Source: Vicia villosa
Taxonomy: Eukaryota; Streptophyta; Magnoliopsida; Fabales; Fabaceae
Length of the DNA: 64,000 nucleotides
Reading direction: 5' to 3'
Assembly (NCBI RefSeq): GCF_029867415.1
Contig: NW_026706183.1
Span: 62,001-126,000 of the forward strand
The position numbers and the translations under genes are program-made. Positions 41,478-53,155 of this stretch are shown piece by piece; position 1 is the first letter of the stretch; each line of letters begins with the position of its first letter. Below the pieces are notes generated by a model. It worked only from the letters and a program-made list of their open reading frames with translations, made no database searches and was not told the DNA's origin.

Positions 41478-44283
41478 CTAACGTTCCTTTGCAATTCTCA
41501 CCTTCCCTCGAAGACGTTCAATCTCTTTTTCCCAAGAATTGATGTTCGTCCCACAGGTCTCATACTCTTGCTGATACTTCGAATGCTCGAGCTCCACAGT
41601 GTCAACTTTGATAGATGACTCAGTAGCAGCTTTCCATGAAGAAGTTTGGGTGGCTACCTTCGTACTTAGCTTCTGGTTAACTTTTTGCTTTCGAAGGGTG
41701 TCTGATTGAAGTTGGTCAAGTAAGAGACCTAACAAAACAATCACTTGCGAAATCTCGTCAGAAAAATTAAGCAAATCCACCTTCTTAAGAAGATTTTTCA
41801 GTCCGAAACAGCTGGTGGCATCCTTCCTCAGAGCATCGATAAGATCAGTTCCAAAAAAAATCTCCTTTATTTTGTGAAGAAGGTTTTTGTTATCAGGTTT
41901 TGTACCACTATCCACGAAGATGATCGAAGAAGCTCCATCTATGACAGGCGAAACATTCATCGTGTTCATCATAGCCTTAAGAAAGCTAGCAGGGTTAGTA
42001 GTCTTGAGTTGCCCCAATTCAGCTGAAGAGAGTACGGGAGGGGCATTAGTCGAAGTAGTTGCATGAACAACGATTTTCCTAAAGGGTTGATTCTCTTTGT
42101 CTCTTGGTTGAGGTTTGCTAGAGGCTTCGTCTCTATTTTCATTTTCAGGGTTAGTCTCATCACTTCCCGTAGATTGTTTAACCACTTCACCAGTATTAGA
42201 TAACTGGGGATTATCTTCCACCACATCATCTTGATTAATGATTGGAGATAAATCATTCGAGTGAATGCGTTCAGTATGCTCAGTGGAAGGAACTTTGGTG
42301 GAAGGCTCATCATCTTCGAGAACTGGAGAGAGGACAGGAGAATTTCGTTGGAAAGTGCCTGCCATAAAACTACAACACGTCAAAACAAAAGTTACGAGAG
42401 AAATTGTTAGACGTAAGGAACATAAGGATATACCTTGAAGGTAATCAGTATCAAGAGAAAAATCTGACGTTTTCAGATCAGACGTAGCAGTGCCTACATC
42501 ATCCTACAAATTCAGGAAAATTTAAACTTAGCATTAAAAGTTAAGTTGAAAAGTGCAATAAATTGATAAAAGACAAGATCCGGTACCTTTGTTGGGATAT
42601 TATCTGGGCTCGAATTATGGCTTTCGACAACAAGAGCATTTCCAGCTACCTTTAGAGGTTGTTCGTCTGAAAGCACTTTGTCACTTGAAGATACAGGTTT
42701 TGAGGTCCCAGATCCTTTTCCCCTCACTGAAGAGACGGTAACTCTCTGTCTTTTCTTTGCCACTTATCTAGTATGAGGGGGAGATCCATCCTCATCGTCT
42801 GAAGCAACCATGGCACTGGTAGTCGAGGCCTTCCGTTTGGGAGTTAGTGGAGGTTTGGTACTCTGGAAATATTTATGTCGAAAACTTAGATACCATTCAA
42901 AATAAAGGCATAAATTAGAGAGTAAGAAGGCTTACCACTAGTTTTTTGCCAGTATCTGTGGAATCATCACCACTAGATTTTTTGCCTTTCGAAGCTGCAG
43001 TGGCCTTACGTGCAGGAGCGTCTTTGATACCTTTCTTTTGGCTCAAAGCTATAAACAAGACAAAAACAAGTTAGTATAAAGAAGAAGAGGGAGAGTTCTA
43101 ATCGAAAGATTATCCAGTCCCCAACCTTCAGGTATTGGAGTCAGAACACGAACGTGCTCGAGACTTATATGAAGATGTACTTTGAAATTATCCAAGGTAT
43201 GCTTAGTCGGATGCACTCGTTCAGTGCATTTTTTGGATTGTTCGCAAAGAATTTTGGGGACATTCCCACATACAAACCAGTCTGGAAAAGAAGGGCCTAA
43301 AGCCACACCAAAGTCAGCACTAGGTAGTGGAGGGAATTTTTGAGGATATAGTTTGAAAGCCACTTCATAACGCTGTTCAGGTCGAACATACGTTGGCGAT
43401 TTCAACTTATCCAATTTATTAGAAAGCTTTTCGCGTAAAGTAATTGCAGCTTCACGAACGGTCCGGCTAAGATTGTTGGGTCTATAGATAGTTTCAAAGT
43501 ATTTTGAAAAGCTTGAATTTCTTTAATATGCATCGAAGTACCTTTTTTGAAGCTCTCTTGCACGTCACCAAAAGCTTCAGTTAGTTCTTGCGAAAGGCTA
43601 GTGGCATCGAAGACCTGGTTGTCATAATACTCTTTCCACCACTGATGAAAATCTATAGTGGAGTAAAAAGCGGGTTCGAAAGAGATAGGAGAAAGGGTCG
43701 TGATGCCAACGTATCTGGAAATTTTTGACTAATAATTGTCTTCAGATGAGTGCATAGTATGTAGGCACATATGGCTCCTTTTATCATACATGCATTTGGG
43801 TTTGAGCTGAACCAACCCGAATTGCCTCGATAAAAGATTGGGTTGATAGCGAAGAAGGCAACAATGGCTTTTTGGCATCCGCAGTCGATGATACAATAAT
43901 TTAGGAGTTAGAAAAGCTTCCCAAATAGCCATTGATTCAGCTTGTTGATCTGGAGAAATTGCAGGAAACTTTTGTGTGGACCATTCGGGACCTATTTCTC
44001 TCCTCACAAATGGAGCCATCGAAGGGCTAAAGTGGTAGCGTTTAGCGAACATCATGACATATGATCGAAAGGATTCATGTAGTTTTCCTCCTTCTTCTAG
44101 GGGAGTTAGGTGAGCAAGTCTTGTCCCCTCGACTGTTCGGTTCCGAATAGCTATGTCTGTCTTATCAATAACGCCTTTATTCGGAAGGAAAGCCTCAAAT
44201 GTAGCATTAAGTTATAGCTGCAGTAACCAAAAGGGTCCAGCGAAAAGAAGAGAGGATCCAGTTTTGAAGTCTCTGATGAAGTC
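41478..44283 (-). pseudogene. Opposite-strand gene 2 of the third Tat element: multi-exon, plant mobile domain-like, truncated
   Basis: A series of minus-strand open segments joined by GT-AG signals. 44283-43729 reads DFIRDFKTGSSLLFAGPFWL, DKTDIAIRNRTVEGTRL and FAKRYHFSPSMAPFVRREIG, resembling the plant mobile domain (PMD, aminotransferase-like) family. Then 43414-43075 (RPEQRYEVAFKLYPQKFPP), small basic segments near 43020, 42960 and 42770-42600 (MAKKRQRVTVSS), and a final 42370-41478 exon with an acidic Ser-rich stretch and C-terminal coiled coil. Good sites include donors at ~42937 (GTG|GTAAGC), ~42590 (AAAG|GTACC), ~42436 (CAAG|GTATAT) and acceptors TTTCCAG (~42865), TTTATAG (~43050), TTGTAG (~42507). 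A TAA lies near 44214, and LTR E cuts off the 5' end. Confidence 0.55.
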
Positions 44284-45709
44284 TGTCATACCCCAAAATT
44301 TGCTCTCCTCATTTCATCTTTAATTACTCGAGGTTCAAGGGTTTTCTCAAGTCACTCTCTCCTATTCAAAATTAGGGTTTGCACTTTATCGAAAGAGTTT
44401 GAATCTCTAAAGCCTAAAATGGATCTCAAGGTGTATCATATGTCTCCAAGCATCTCCATGTCAAAAGTCAAGCTTCTATTCCAAGGATTGCTCATTCAAT
44501 GGTTTAGATGATCTATAATCGACTGTGTTGACCTAAAAGTCAACTATAGTCAAAATACAGTCAAACTTCGAGATTTTTGGTAAACATCAAGTATATGAGG
44601 TTGTATCCATCATTTGATCAAAGGTTGATCATGATCCATTAATAAAAACTCATAAATGAACAAAGTCAAAAGGTTCAAATTAGGGTTTTTAAGGAGAAAG
44701 TCAACTAAACTTTGACTGGCCATAACTTTCACACAGAGCATCAAAAATTTCCCAACCAAAGCCTATTTTGAAGGAAATTTGATTCTCTACAACTTTTTCT
44801 CTCATAAGCCAAGGCCAAAAATGCTTCATTCAAGAGACATGATCCAATAGATTATAGTTCCTTTTAAAAGTCAACAAAAACACCATTTGGGTGAAAGCTC
44901 ATAACTTGAGCATGGAAGCTTCAATTGAGATGAAACCAAAAGGTTCATTTAGAGGACTCTTTAAGCTTTCTAAAATGATCAAGAACACCTCCATAGGATT
45001 AAAGTCAAGAGAGATACGCAGTGTTGAAGTTGAGCAATTTTTAAAAAAAGGCATGAAATCTCAAATGAGAATTATGGAACTTTTGAGTATTGGGCCTCCA
45101 TATTTGAGTTCCCCACGTGTTTATGGGCTTATGGGAAGCCTATAAACCAATCCTTGCCTATTTAGTGATTTTTATTTTATTTAATTATGGATTTATTCAC
45201 TTAAATACAAATTAAATCAAGTAAAATCATAAAGGACTTTATATTGGATTTGTTAAGATTTTTATTAATTCAAATCAATATTGTGGGGCATCCAAAACGT
45301 GGAAAGTGCAAGAAATAGAATGGGAGCCAAGAATAGAAAGATGTGGTGCAAAAGATCATATCATATTTTCACAATCAATGATTGATGTTTTCTTAAAAAT
45401 TTCAAACCCTAATTCGTCCTCTACATATATATTCTCAAAGCTCAGATCAAGGGAAAGAGGTGATAAGGTTTTGCAGCCCTAAAAATATTGTTGAAGCTCT
45501 AAAAAAAATCAAAGAAAGAGAGCAATTCGGTTTTGGAATTGGAGGTTGGTTTAAGAGGATTTGTGGATCCGAACATGTTCCTGGGGTTTTTCTGAAGCGA
45601 TCTCAATCATCATCCATAGCCAAAGCATTCAGAATCGAGTCCCACAGCTCACGAATTGTGTGTTTCTTTCAAGAGTCGACTCCGTTAATTCACCAGTCAT
45701 AATCATGTT

Positions 45710-45713
<4 letters not shown>

Positions 45714-45751
<38 letters not shown>
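45714..45751. repeat. (TA)n microsatellite in LTR E
   Basis: About 19 TA dinucleotides with no interruption. Confidence 0.95.
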
Positions 45752-45754
<3 letters not shown>

Positions 45755-46169
45755 TTTGTTTTGACGCACTGAATCTTTCTGGGCTATCAATTTGACTGTT
45801 GCACGCATATATAACGTATCACCATGTTAGGGTTTACCCCTTTTAAATTAGGGATTCTTGATTTAGGAGGAATTGGGGCTTAACGCATGTGTTATTGTGT
45901 ACGTATGGCCAAGACGGTCGCAACCATGGTCTCAGTTTGGATTTTTGTTGTGTGTATGTGGTTTTGTAATTGCAGGTTAAGTTTGCTACGGATGGAGTCG
46001 CCGCAAATTCATGGCAGATTCGTAGCAAATAAAAATGTGAGTTGCAGATCCTGAGCTTGAAGATGAAGGCGTGTCACCTGGCGATTGGGCCATTCCAAAC
46101 GCGCGCCCTTTTTTGTTTAATTAATACATTTTCATATAATATCTTTTGTTTGCATTAGTCCAACAGTTG

Positions 46170-46251
46170 AAACGTCTGGTGAGAGTGGCAAGCGCGCTGA
46201 TGTTCCATCCAAGGGTCCAGGGTTCGATCCATGGCCCTGTTGTTATTTTTT
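46170..46251 (+). other. tRNA-like Pol III module in LTR E
   Basis: A-box-like TGGTGAGAGTGG (46177-46188), perfect B box GGTTCGATCC (46221-46230) 44 bp later, then TTTTTT at 46246-46251. Confidence 0.6.
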
Positions 46252-47143
46252 CAACAAATATCTGCTATAGATCTCCTGCACATCACCCATAGAGTTTACC
46301 GTGCGCCTTCAATTCAGCAACCATTGGATCATGCACAGATCAGATCTAACGCGTATAAAGCTTGAGACCTACCATGAACACTCAAGAGCCAACAACACAG
46401 GATTTCTGCCCAGGTGTTATTATATGTTTCTATTTTCTTTATTATTTAATTGTTTAGATTAGAAATTAATGAATTATATTTAATCCAATTAAATTAATAA
46501 TATAACTAAATTATGATTAGGCTAGTAATTAGGATTTAGAAGTATTTCCCCGATTTATTTTGGTTGTCTGATTTAATTTATTTAATCAGGTTTAAACCAA
46601 TAAGAGATCACAAAAACCCTAGAAATTTATCAATGCATTAGGGTTTGCCCCATCGCACTGGCCATTTGGCCAAAATATTAGGATTATATTTATTATTCGT
46701 TCCAACTGAATTAATCGGTCGCAATGGTTAATAATCCACTGATCCTTAGTTAATTTTCTCTTCGATCCGATCATATCTAATGATCGCATTGGCGAGAAAT
46801 AAAAAATAATAAAATACAATAATGAAATTCATTATCGTGTAATAATCAAATCTATTGATTATGAGGGATAACGATAAGATTAAATAAATAATTTAAATTA
46901 TAAAAAACACATTTATTTGCTATTCGTGATAATCGAATCTATCAATTAGAATGGTTAGCAATCCTTCCTCCAATCCGTTAACTATGGTGATCAAAGCTAT
47001 TGATCATCGCAACTAACGCTAACATATTAAAGCAGGGTTGTACGCCCAAATCTTAAAACATTCCTTCAAACTACGGATTTTCATCACTTCGATCAGGCAA
47101 CTCAAAATGCCTTACAAACCACAAAACTCAAAACTACGACAGG

Positions 47144-50100
47144 TGTCATACCCCAAAATTTGCCCACCATATTTTCATACTTAAACTCACTTGAATATCA
47201 AAGTCTCAATACTTGATTGAATGCACACTCTCCTAACCCACTACCCTCCAACTAGGGTTTTGTTCTTCTCAAGGAGAAATCAACTGCTGATGCCTCAAAT
47301 GGACCCTATGGCCTCTCATATGATTCAAAGGATCCCCACCTCAACTTTCAAGCCTTGGTTCCCAAGATTGCACAGTCAACTGCTTAAAAGATCAACAGTC
47401 GACAAGTTTGACCTAAAAGTCAACTGTGGTCAAAGTACAGTCAAAACTCCTGATTTTTTGTCAACATCCTCATTTTGAATTATCATTCACCATTTGATCA
47501 AGGATTGATCATGGTTCATCAAGAAAAGATCAGAAAATCAACAAATTCAAAAGTTCCTAAATTATGGTTTTCATAGGAGAAAGTCAACTGAACTTTGACC
47601 AGCCATAACTCCCACATGGAACATCATAAATTTCCCATCCAAAGCTCATTTTGAAGGAAATTTAATTCTCTACAATTTTGTCTCTCACATGCCAAGTCTA
47701 AAAATTCTTCATTTGAGAGATATGGATCAAACGATTATTGGTCCTTTTTGAAAGTTAACCGAAAGCAGTTTTTTGTGAAAGCTAATATCATCAAGATAAA
47801 ATGATCAAATGAAAAATAGCTTCCAAAGTGGCTTGTAGAGGACATCTTGAGATTTCCAAAAAGTCCTAGAACTCCTCCATATCTTAAAAATTGTGGGAGA
47901 TATGCCTTGTCAAAGTTGGACAATTTTAAAGGGAAAAATGTGAGATAAAAAGCTTCAAAATGGATTTTCTTGCAAAGAGGCCCAACTTTTTATGGCCCAA
48001 TCTTGTTGCCCAAGTTATCAAGACATCCCATCTAACTCCCACGAATTATTGAGTTTTATTTGATTTTATATGGATTTTTCATGCATTTAAAAGTGACATA
48101 ATTCATGAAAATCAAAAGAAAGTCAAAGATTTGATTAGGAGATATTATATTGATCAAATTCAATCATCAATAACACCCATGATCAATGTAATTTCGTGCC
48201 AAATAAGATCCATCAAAAAAGAGTGAAATTTGGCAAATTTGCAAAAAATCCAAAATTTGAAGGATATTCAATCAAGTTTCAATCAATCTCCAAATATCTT
48301 GATTCAAAGAGATTTTATGCAAATGATTTAACCTAATTGACTCTACTATATAGTCATAAGATGTCCAAGGCGTAAGGGGAGTTTTTTGGCAGGCTGGAGA
48401 GCTCTTGGAGACCTAGAATAACCGTCCCCTTTCAAAAGCAAACAACCAAGGATTTTGATCATTCCAAACCAAGAAACGAGTGCCAATCGATTCCTTGAAG
48501 CTTCCTGATCAATCCCAGCCCTTTGCAACGAATCAACACGCGCTGAATTGTAATGTCACCATTCACGTTTTTATGTGTTTTTTTTCTGAATTTTCGATTT
48601 CATACATTCATGCGTCTTTGACATATTCTGATGATATATCTATGATTGTAATGAAGTTTGCAAGCTATCTGGGTGGTCCAATTTTGTTTTAAGCGCAGGT
48701 ATATCAATACACCATGGCTAGGGTTTAGAAGTTCCAAATTAGGGGTTCCCATTCTAGGCCGAATTAGACCAAATTAATGGTACCACCATGTTCAGGAAAC
48801 CAAATCGAGTTAATCCATGGCTTCACTTTTGATTTTTCTTTTCTTGTATAGTGTTTGTGATTTTGCAGGGTTTATGGTGACGAACGCAACCGTCGCTAGA
48901 GCGTATTGCCACGAATTTTGCTGTAGGTATAGCCCAGGCCTGAGATTTTATTTCAGTGAAGGAGATGATGTGGTGTTGACGTCCCATTGGCTCAATTTGA
49001 ATATGTCTCCCAGCGCGCGTGTTTTGGTTGGTCAGTTTCAGGGCATTTATTTTTATATATATTTCTTGTTGATCATATGTTAAGCAGTGGACGAAACTGG
49101 AAGAGTTGGCAAGCATGTGAAGGCGCCAAGGCTGAAACTGGGGTTCGAACCCCACTGAAGACTCCTTATTTTTTTTAACAAATGTGTGTTATGGTTTGTT
49201 TGTGGATCCTGTGCCTTTCCCTCGCGTGTGACCATGGTGTACCCACGTCCATCAGCCCTCAGATCACTGTCCCTCTCGATCCAACGCTAGTAAGGATGCA
49301 GCTGCACCATGCTCCTTTCCAGACGCGTAGCACTGAATCAAAGCTAAGATTTCCAATCTATTTTATTTATTCAATAACTATTTTCTATTTAGTAGTTTTT
49401 TTTTGTTTAATTAATAAAACTTCTTTTAATTTTCCTTTTATATAAAAAAATCATAACCATTTGTTTTGATAATCTTTATTTTATAATTAAAAAATTAATT
49501 TAACTATTAATAATAATCTTTATTGATTTAAATAATTAAATGATTAATTTAATTTAGTTGTTTAAATATTTAATTAGGTTAATATTTTTATTAATTGATT
49601 AAATTGATTATTAGGATTAGATAATTTAATCGTAAACATACTTTTTCCGATTTAATTAATTAGGGTAAAATCAATAGTTAATTCACTTAGTTTTTATTCT
49701 ATTAATCATGGTTAACTTGTGCCCTAATCAGGATTTGCGAGAATTAGCCATACACTGAAAAAAATATTTCTTTGTGCATTTTTCAGGGCAATCATCAGAT
49801 ACCTTCCGACTATGCGCCTCGCCTATTACGAAGCTAAGTCCCGATTTAACCCTTATTTAAATATTTGTTATTTTATTTAAAATTAGGGTTTGCCTTCAAA
49901 TATAATGAACTCCGCCTACACTCACCTCCCTTTCTGTCTGCCTTTGCCAATTTTTCAGGGTTAACCTCGAGGCTACTCCCGACTACGAACCATATCAGAT
50001 CATATCAAAAGCTAAGTCCTATTTCATATTTATTTTAAATATTCATTCTATTTTATTTTATTTTATTTTCATCAAATTAGGGTTAGCCTTAATTGTCATT

Positions 50101-51185
50101 GAATTAGCCATACACTTACTACTTTCTGTTTATTTCTTCCTTTTCCAATTTTCAGGGTTAGCCAATCGTCCAAGCTCAACAGTCGGTAACCCTAAAACCT
50201 ATCTGATTTACTTTCTTTAATTATTATTTATGTCAAACCTCTTGCACTGCTGGTCCACTGGTTTCTTTTTCCCCTTCCCCATAATATTGTATCTGCTTCG
50301 AGATTGTATTGTGTGGCCGTGAAGGCACTTAACGTGTGATATTATATTATGGTGTGGTTAGTAATCCTAGGGAGTGATAACCCTGAATTTAATATAGAAT
50401 CACTAACTCTACAAGATAATATATTTGAATACAATCACATGATTGATGCACCCACACACATTTTGGGGTAACCTCTTTTGTTGCTTGTTGCTTGTTGCCT
50501 GTTGCCTTGTGTTTAATGCAGAATAGCCAAAGTCCCTCGAATACGAGGATACCTCAGCAAGGTTTCCCTCGGTTCATTCAAAGGTCATAAGTCCCTAATG
50601 ATGCTGCCTTTGATTCTCCAAATATGACCTCGTCCCTCGAAGTTGCCTACGAAGTGCTGAGGTATCCTCTGGTTGCCTAACGAAGATGGCTATTCTGATC
50701 TTTCCCTTAGACTACCTGCCCCTCTATGGCAAGGGACAGTCTTATGGCGAACGATAATTCGACGACCCTTCAACCTCCAAATCAAAGGACTTCCTTGCCC
50801 TCCTATGGCAGGGATAGCCCTGAAAGGCTAAAGAACATTTTTCATCTAACCAGGTAATTGCTCCTAATTGCCTTGCTCTAAAAATCTTTTTCTACTCTAT
50901 TTTCTAAACACTCTCAAGGCTACGCTCATTTACAAGCTAAAATCCTTGTTTTCTTCTTCTTCTTTTTTTCTTTCAAAAGAGCAAAGCAATTAAGAGCCCA
51001 TGGAAAACTATGGATGCAAAGGGTGCCTAACACCTTCCCTTTGTATAACCTACCCCCCCGAACTCAAAGTCTTTTCAAAAGGTCTTTTCCTGTTCTTTTA
51101 GCCTTTCCTAATTGGATAAAATAAAAGTCGGTGGCGACTCTTGCTATCCGCGACATTTCAAATAAAGTCAATTCACCGTATTATA
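47144..51185 (+). repeat. LTR F, complete Ogre-family LTR (4042 bp)
   Basis: Starts TGTCATACCCCAAAATTTG and ends CCGTATTATA (the usual terminal CA apparently changed to TA), followed by a PBS 4 nt later. Contains a tRNA-like module (49090-49176), repeated 'TTTTCAGGGTTAGCC' segments in U5 (~49780, 49957, 50150), the CCATGG-AAAACTATGG block near 50998 and a PBS-core copy at 51132-51141. It is the 5' LTR of element F. Confidence 0.9.
49090..49176 (+). other. tRNA-like Pol III module in LTR F
   Basis: A box TGGAAGAGTTGG (49098-49109), B box GGTTCGAACC (49142-49151), spacing 44 bp, T8 run at 49167-49176. Confidence 0.65.
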
Positions 51186-51189
51186 GAAC

Positions 51190-51207
51190 TGGCGACTCTG
51201 CTAGGGA
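51190..51207 (+). other. Primer binding site, element F
   Basis: TGGCGACTCTGCTAGGGA, one mismatch from the element A PBS, 4 nt after LTR F. Confidence 0.85.
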
Positions 51208-51769
51208 TTTTCAAATAAAAGAGGGGTTACCTTAAAAGTTTAGGATTCACTTAAATGTTTTCTATTGTTTGCTTTGTTTGTTTTATTTTTCAGGGGCGCT
51301 ATGGGAATTAAATGAAGGACGAATCCTATTCCCGGATTCAAGAATACTTAAGGTTAGGAGTGGCATAGTCATGGCGACCTCTTTCGCATATGTGGGAGAT
51401 GAGTCAATATGAAGTTCACGCTTGAGTTAGGACTCCATAGCCATATGCACACCTTTCTCAAATGAGGGAGGTCTATGCATGTGCCTGTGGGTTCGCCGGA
51501 GCTCAAGGACCTTTAGTTACCCTTTAACCCATCTTGGCCCTTAGGAACGTAGTGGGGGGACTACTCTTGACAAATGTTGAGAACTAGTCGCTACCCGATG
51601 CTACAATTCAGATAGGTTCTCTCTCAAAGTATCATTGCATGGTGCAAATGCGTCATGTCCGAGGGTGCTTTAGAAGGGCTGACAATTCTGAATAACTGGT
51701 AGAACCCATTGCTGATTTCTCTTTATCCATAGAAGTACCTTTGGGGAAGGGTAGTTACCTAGTCAAACT
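51208..51769 (+). mobile_element. Leader of element F before the copia insertion
   Basis: Non-coding 5' leader of an Ogre-like element. The copia element interrupts it at 51769/51770, and it resumes at 61249 with the CCATGCAAGCCTTAAACC block seen in the element A leader at 3649. No ORF. Confidence 0.75.
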
Positions 51770-52979
51770 TGAAGGATAGAAAAACACTTAGAAAGGGGGG
51801 GTTTGAATAAGTGTAGCTTTAAAAAACTTGACAGATAAAAATAAATTGCACAGTTATTTTTATCCTGGTTCGTTGTTAACAAAACTACTCCAGTCCACCC
51901 CCGCAGAGATGATTTACCTCAACTGAGGATTTAATCCACTAATCGCACGGATTACAATGGTTTTCCACTTAGTCCGCAACTAAGTCTTCCAGAGTCTTCT
52001 GATCACACACTGATCACTCCAGGAACAACTGCTTAGATACCCTCTAAGACTTTTCTAGAGTCTACTGATCAACACGATCACTCTAGTTACAATCTGCTTA
52101 GTTCACTCCTAAGACTTCCTAGAGTATTCTGATCAACACGATCACTCTAGTTCCTTACAACTTAATGTAATTCTAAGAGTTTACAAATGCTTCTTAAAAG
52201 CGATAATCAAAACTGTGATATTTCTCTTAATCGTTTAAGCTTAATCTCACTAAAATATTACAACAGCAATGTAGTGAGCTTTGATGAAGATGAAGATTCT
52301 GAGTTTTGATTTGAACAGCGTTTCAGCAAGTTTGATATAAGTTGTTTTGGTGCAGAATCGTTAACCTTGCTTCTCATCAGAACTTCATATTTATAGGCGT
52401 TGGAGAAGATGACCGTTGAATGCATTTAATGCTTTGCGTGTTCCGTACAGCATCGCATTTAATGTTATACGCTTTTGTCAACTACCTCGAGCCTTGTTCA
52501 CGCTGTGTCTACTGACGTAGCCTTTAATAGCTTTTAACGTTCCTTTTGTCAGTCAGCGTAGCTTGCCACTTGTACTTTCTTCTGATCTGATGTTTGTGAA
52601 TACAACGTTTGAATATCATCAGAGTCAAACAGCTTAGTGCATAGCATCTTCTGATCTTCTGACCTTGAAGTGCTTCTGAGCGTGATACCATCTTCTGAGC
52701 TTCAGTGCTTCTGATCTCTTGTTCTTCTGATGCTTCCATAGACCCATGTTCTGATTCTGCTTCGACCATCTTCTGATGTCTTGCCAGACCATGTTCTGAT
52801 GTTGCATGCTAAACCCTTTGAGACAAAGCTTCTGAGCGCTGAATTATGCGTACTCTTTATATATATTTCCTGAAAGGGAAATTGCATTGGATTAGAGTAC
52901 CATATTATCTTAAGCAAAATTCATATTATTGTTATCATCAAAACTAAGATAATTGATCAGAACAAATCTTGTTCTAACA
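51770..52979 (-). repeat. 3' LTR of the copia element
   Basis: 1210 bp. On the minus strand it starts TGTTAGAACAAG at 52979 and ends CTATCCTTCA at 51770. Minus-strand TATA box CTATAAATAT at 52387-52396. Its U5 part is full of TTCTGA/TCAGAA words. Confidence 0.95.
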
Positions 52980-53155
52980 ATCTCCCCCTTTTTGATGATG
53001 ACAAAAACATATATAAATGATATGAATTTGCGATCAGAAAGAACAGACGGCAAAAGACAAATTACACAGCTATAGCATAAGCATATGAATATGTCTCCCC
53101 CTGAGATTAACAATCTCCCCCTGAGATAAATAATCTCCCCCTGAAATAAATACTC
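52980..53155 (-). repeat. Primary polypurine tract and tandem PPT-like copies
   Basis: The tract next to the 3' LTR reads AAAAAGGGGGAGAT on the minus strand. Three further copies of a ~20-bp unit containing CAGGGGGAGA lie at 53093-53150, and another AAAAAGGGGGAGA at 53938-53950. Confidence 0.75.

Larger units (their letters stand above)
44284..47143 (+). repeat. LTR E, Ogre-family LTR, 3' truncated (2.86 kb)
   Basis: Begins TGTCATACCCCAAAATTTG at 44284, inside opposite-strand gene 2. It shares blocks with LTR F and the solo LTR (CCAAAGC-TATTTTGAAGGAAATTTGA-like block near 44757; CTCTACAACTTT), has a TATA-like TACATATATATTC near 45421, a (TA)n run at 45714-45751 and a tRNA-like module at 46170-46251. 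It lacks the conserved LTR 3' end seen in F, because F begins at 47144. No gene. Confidence 0.8.
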
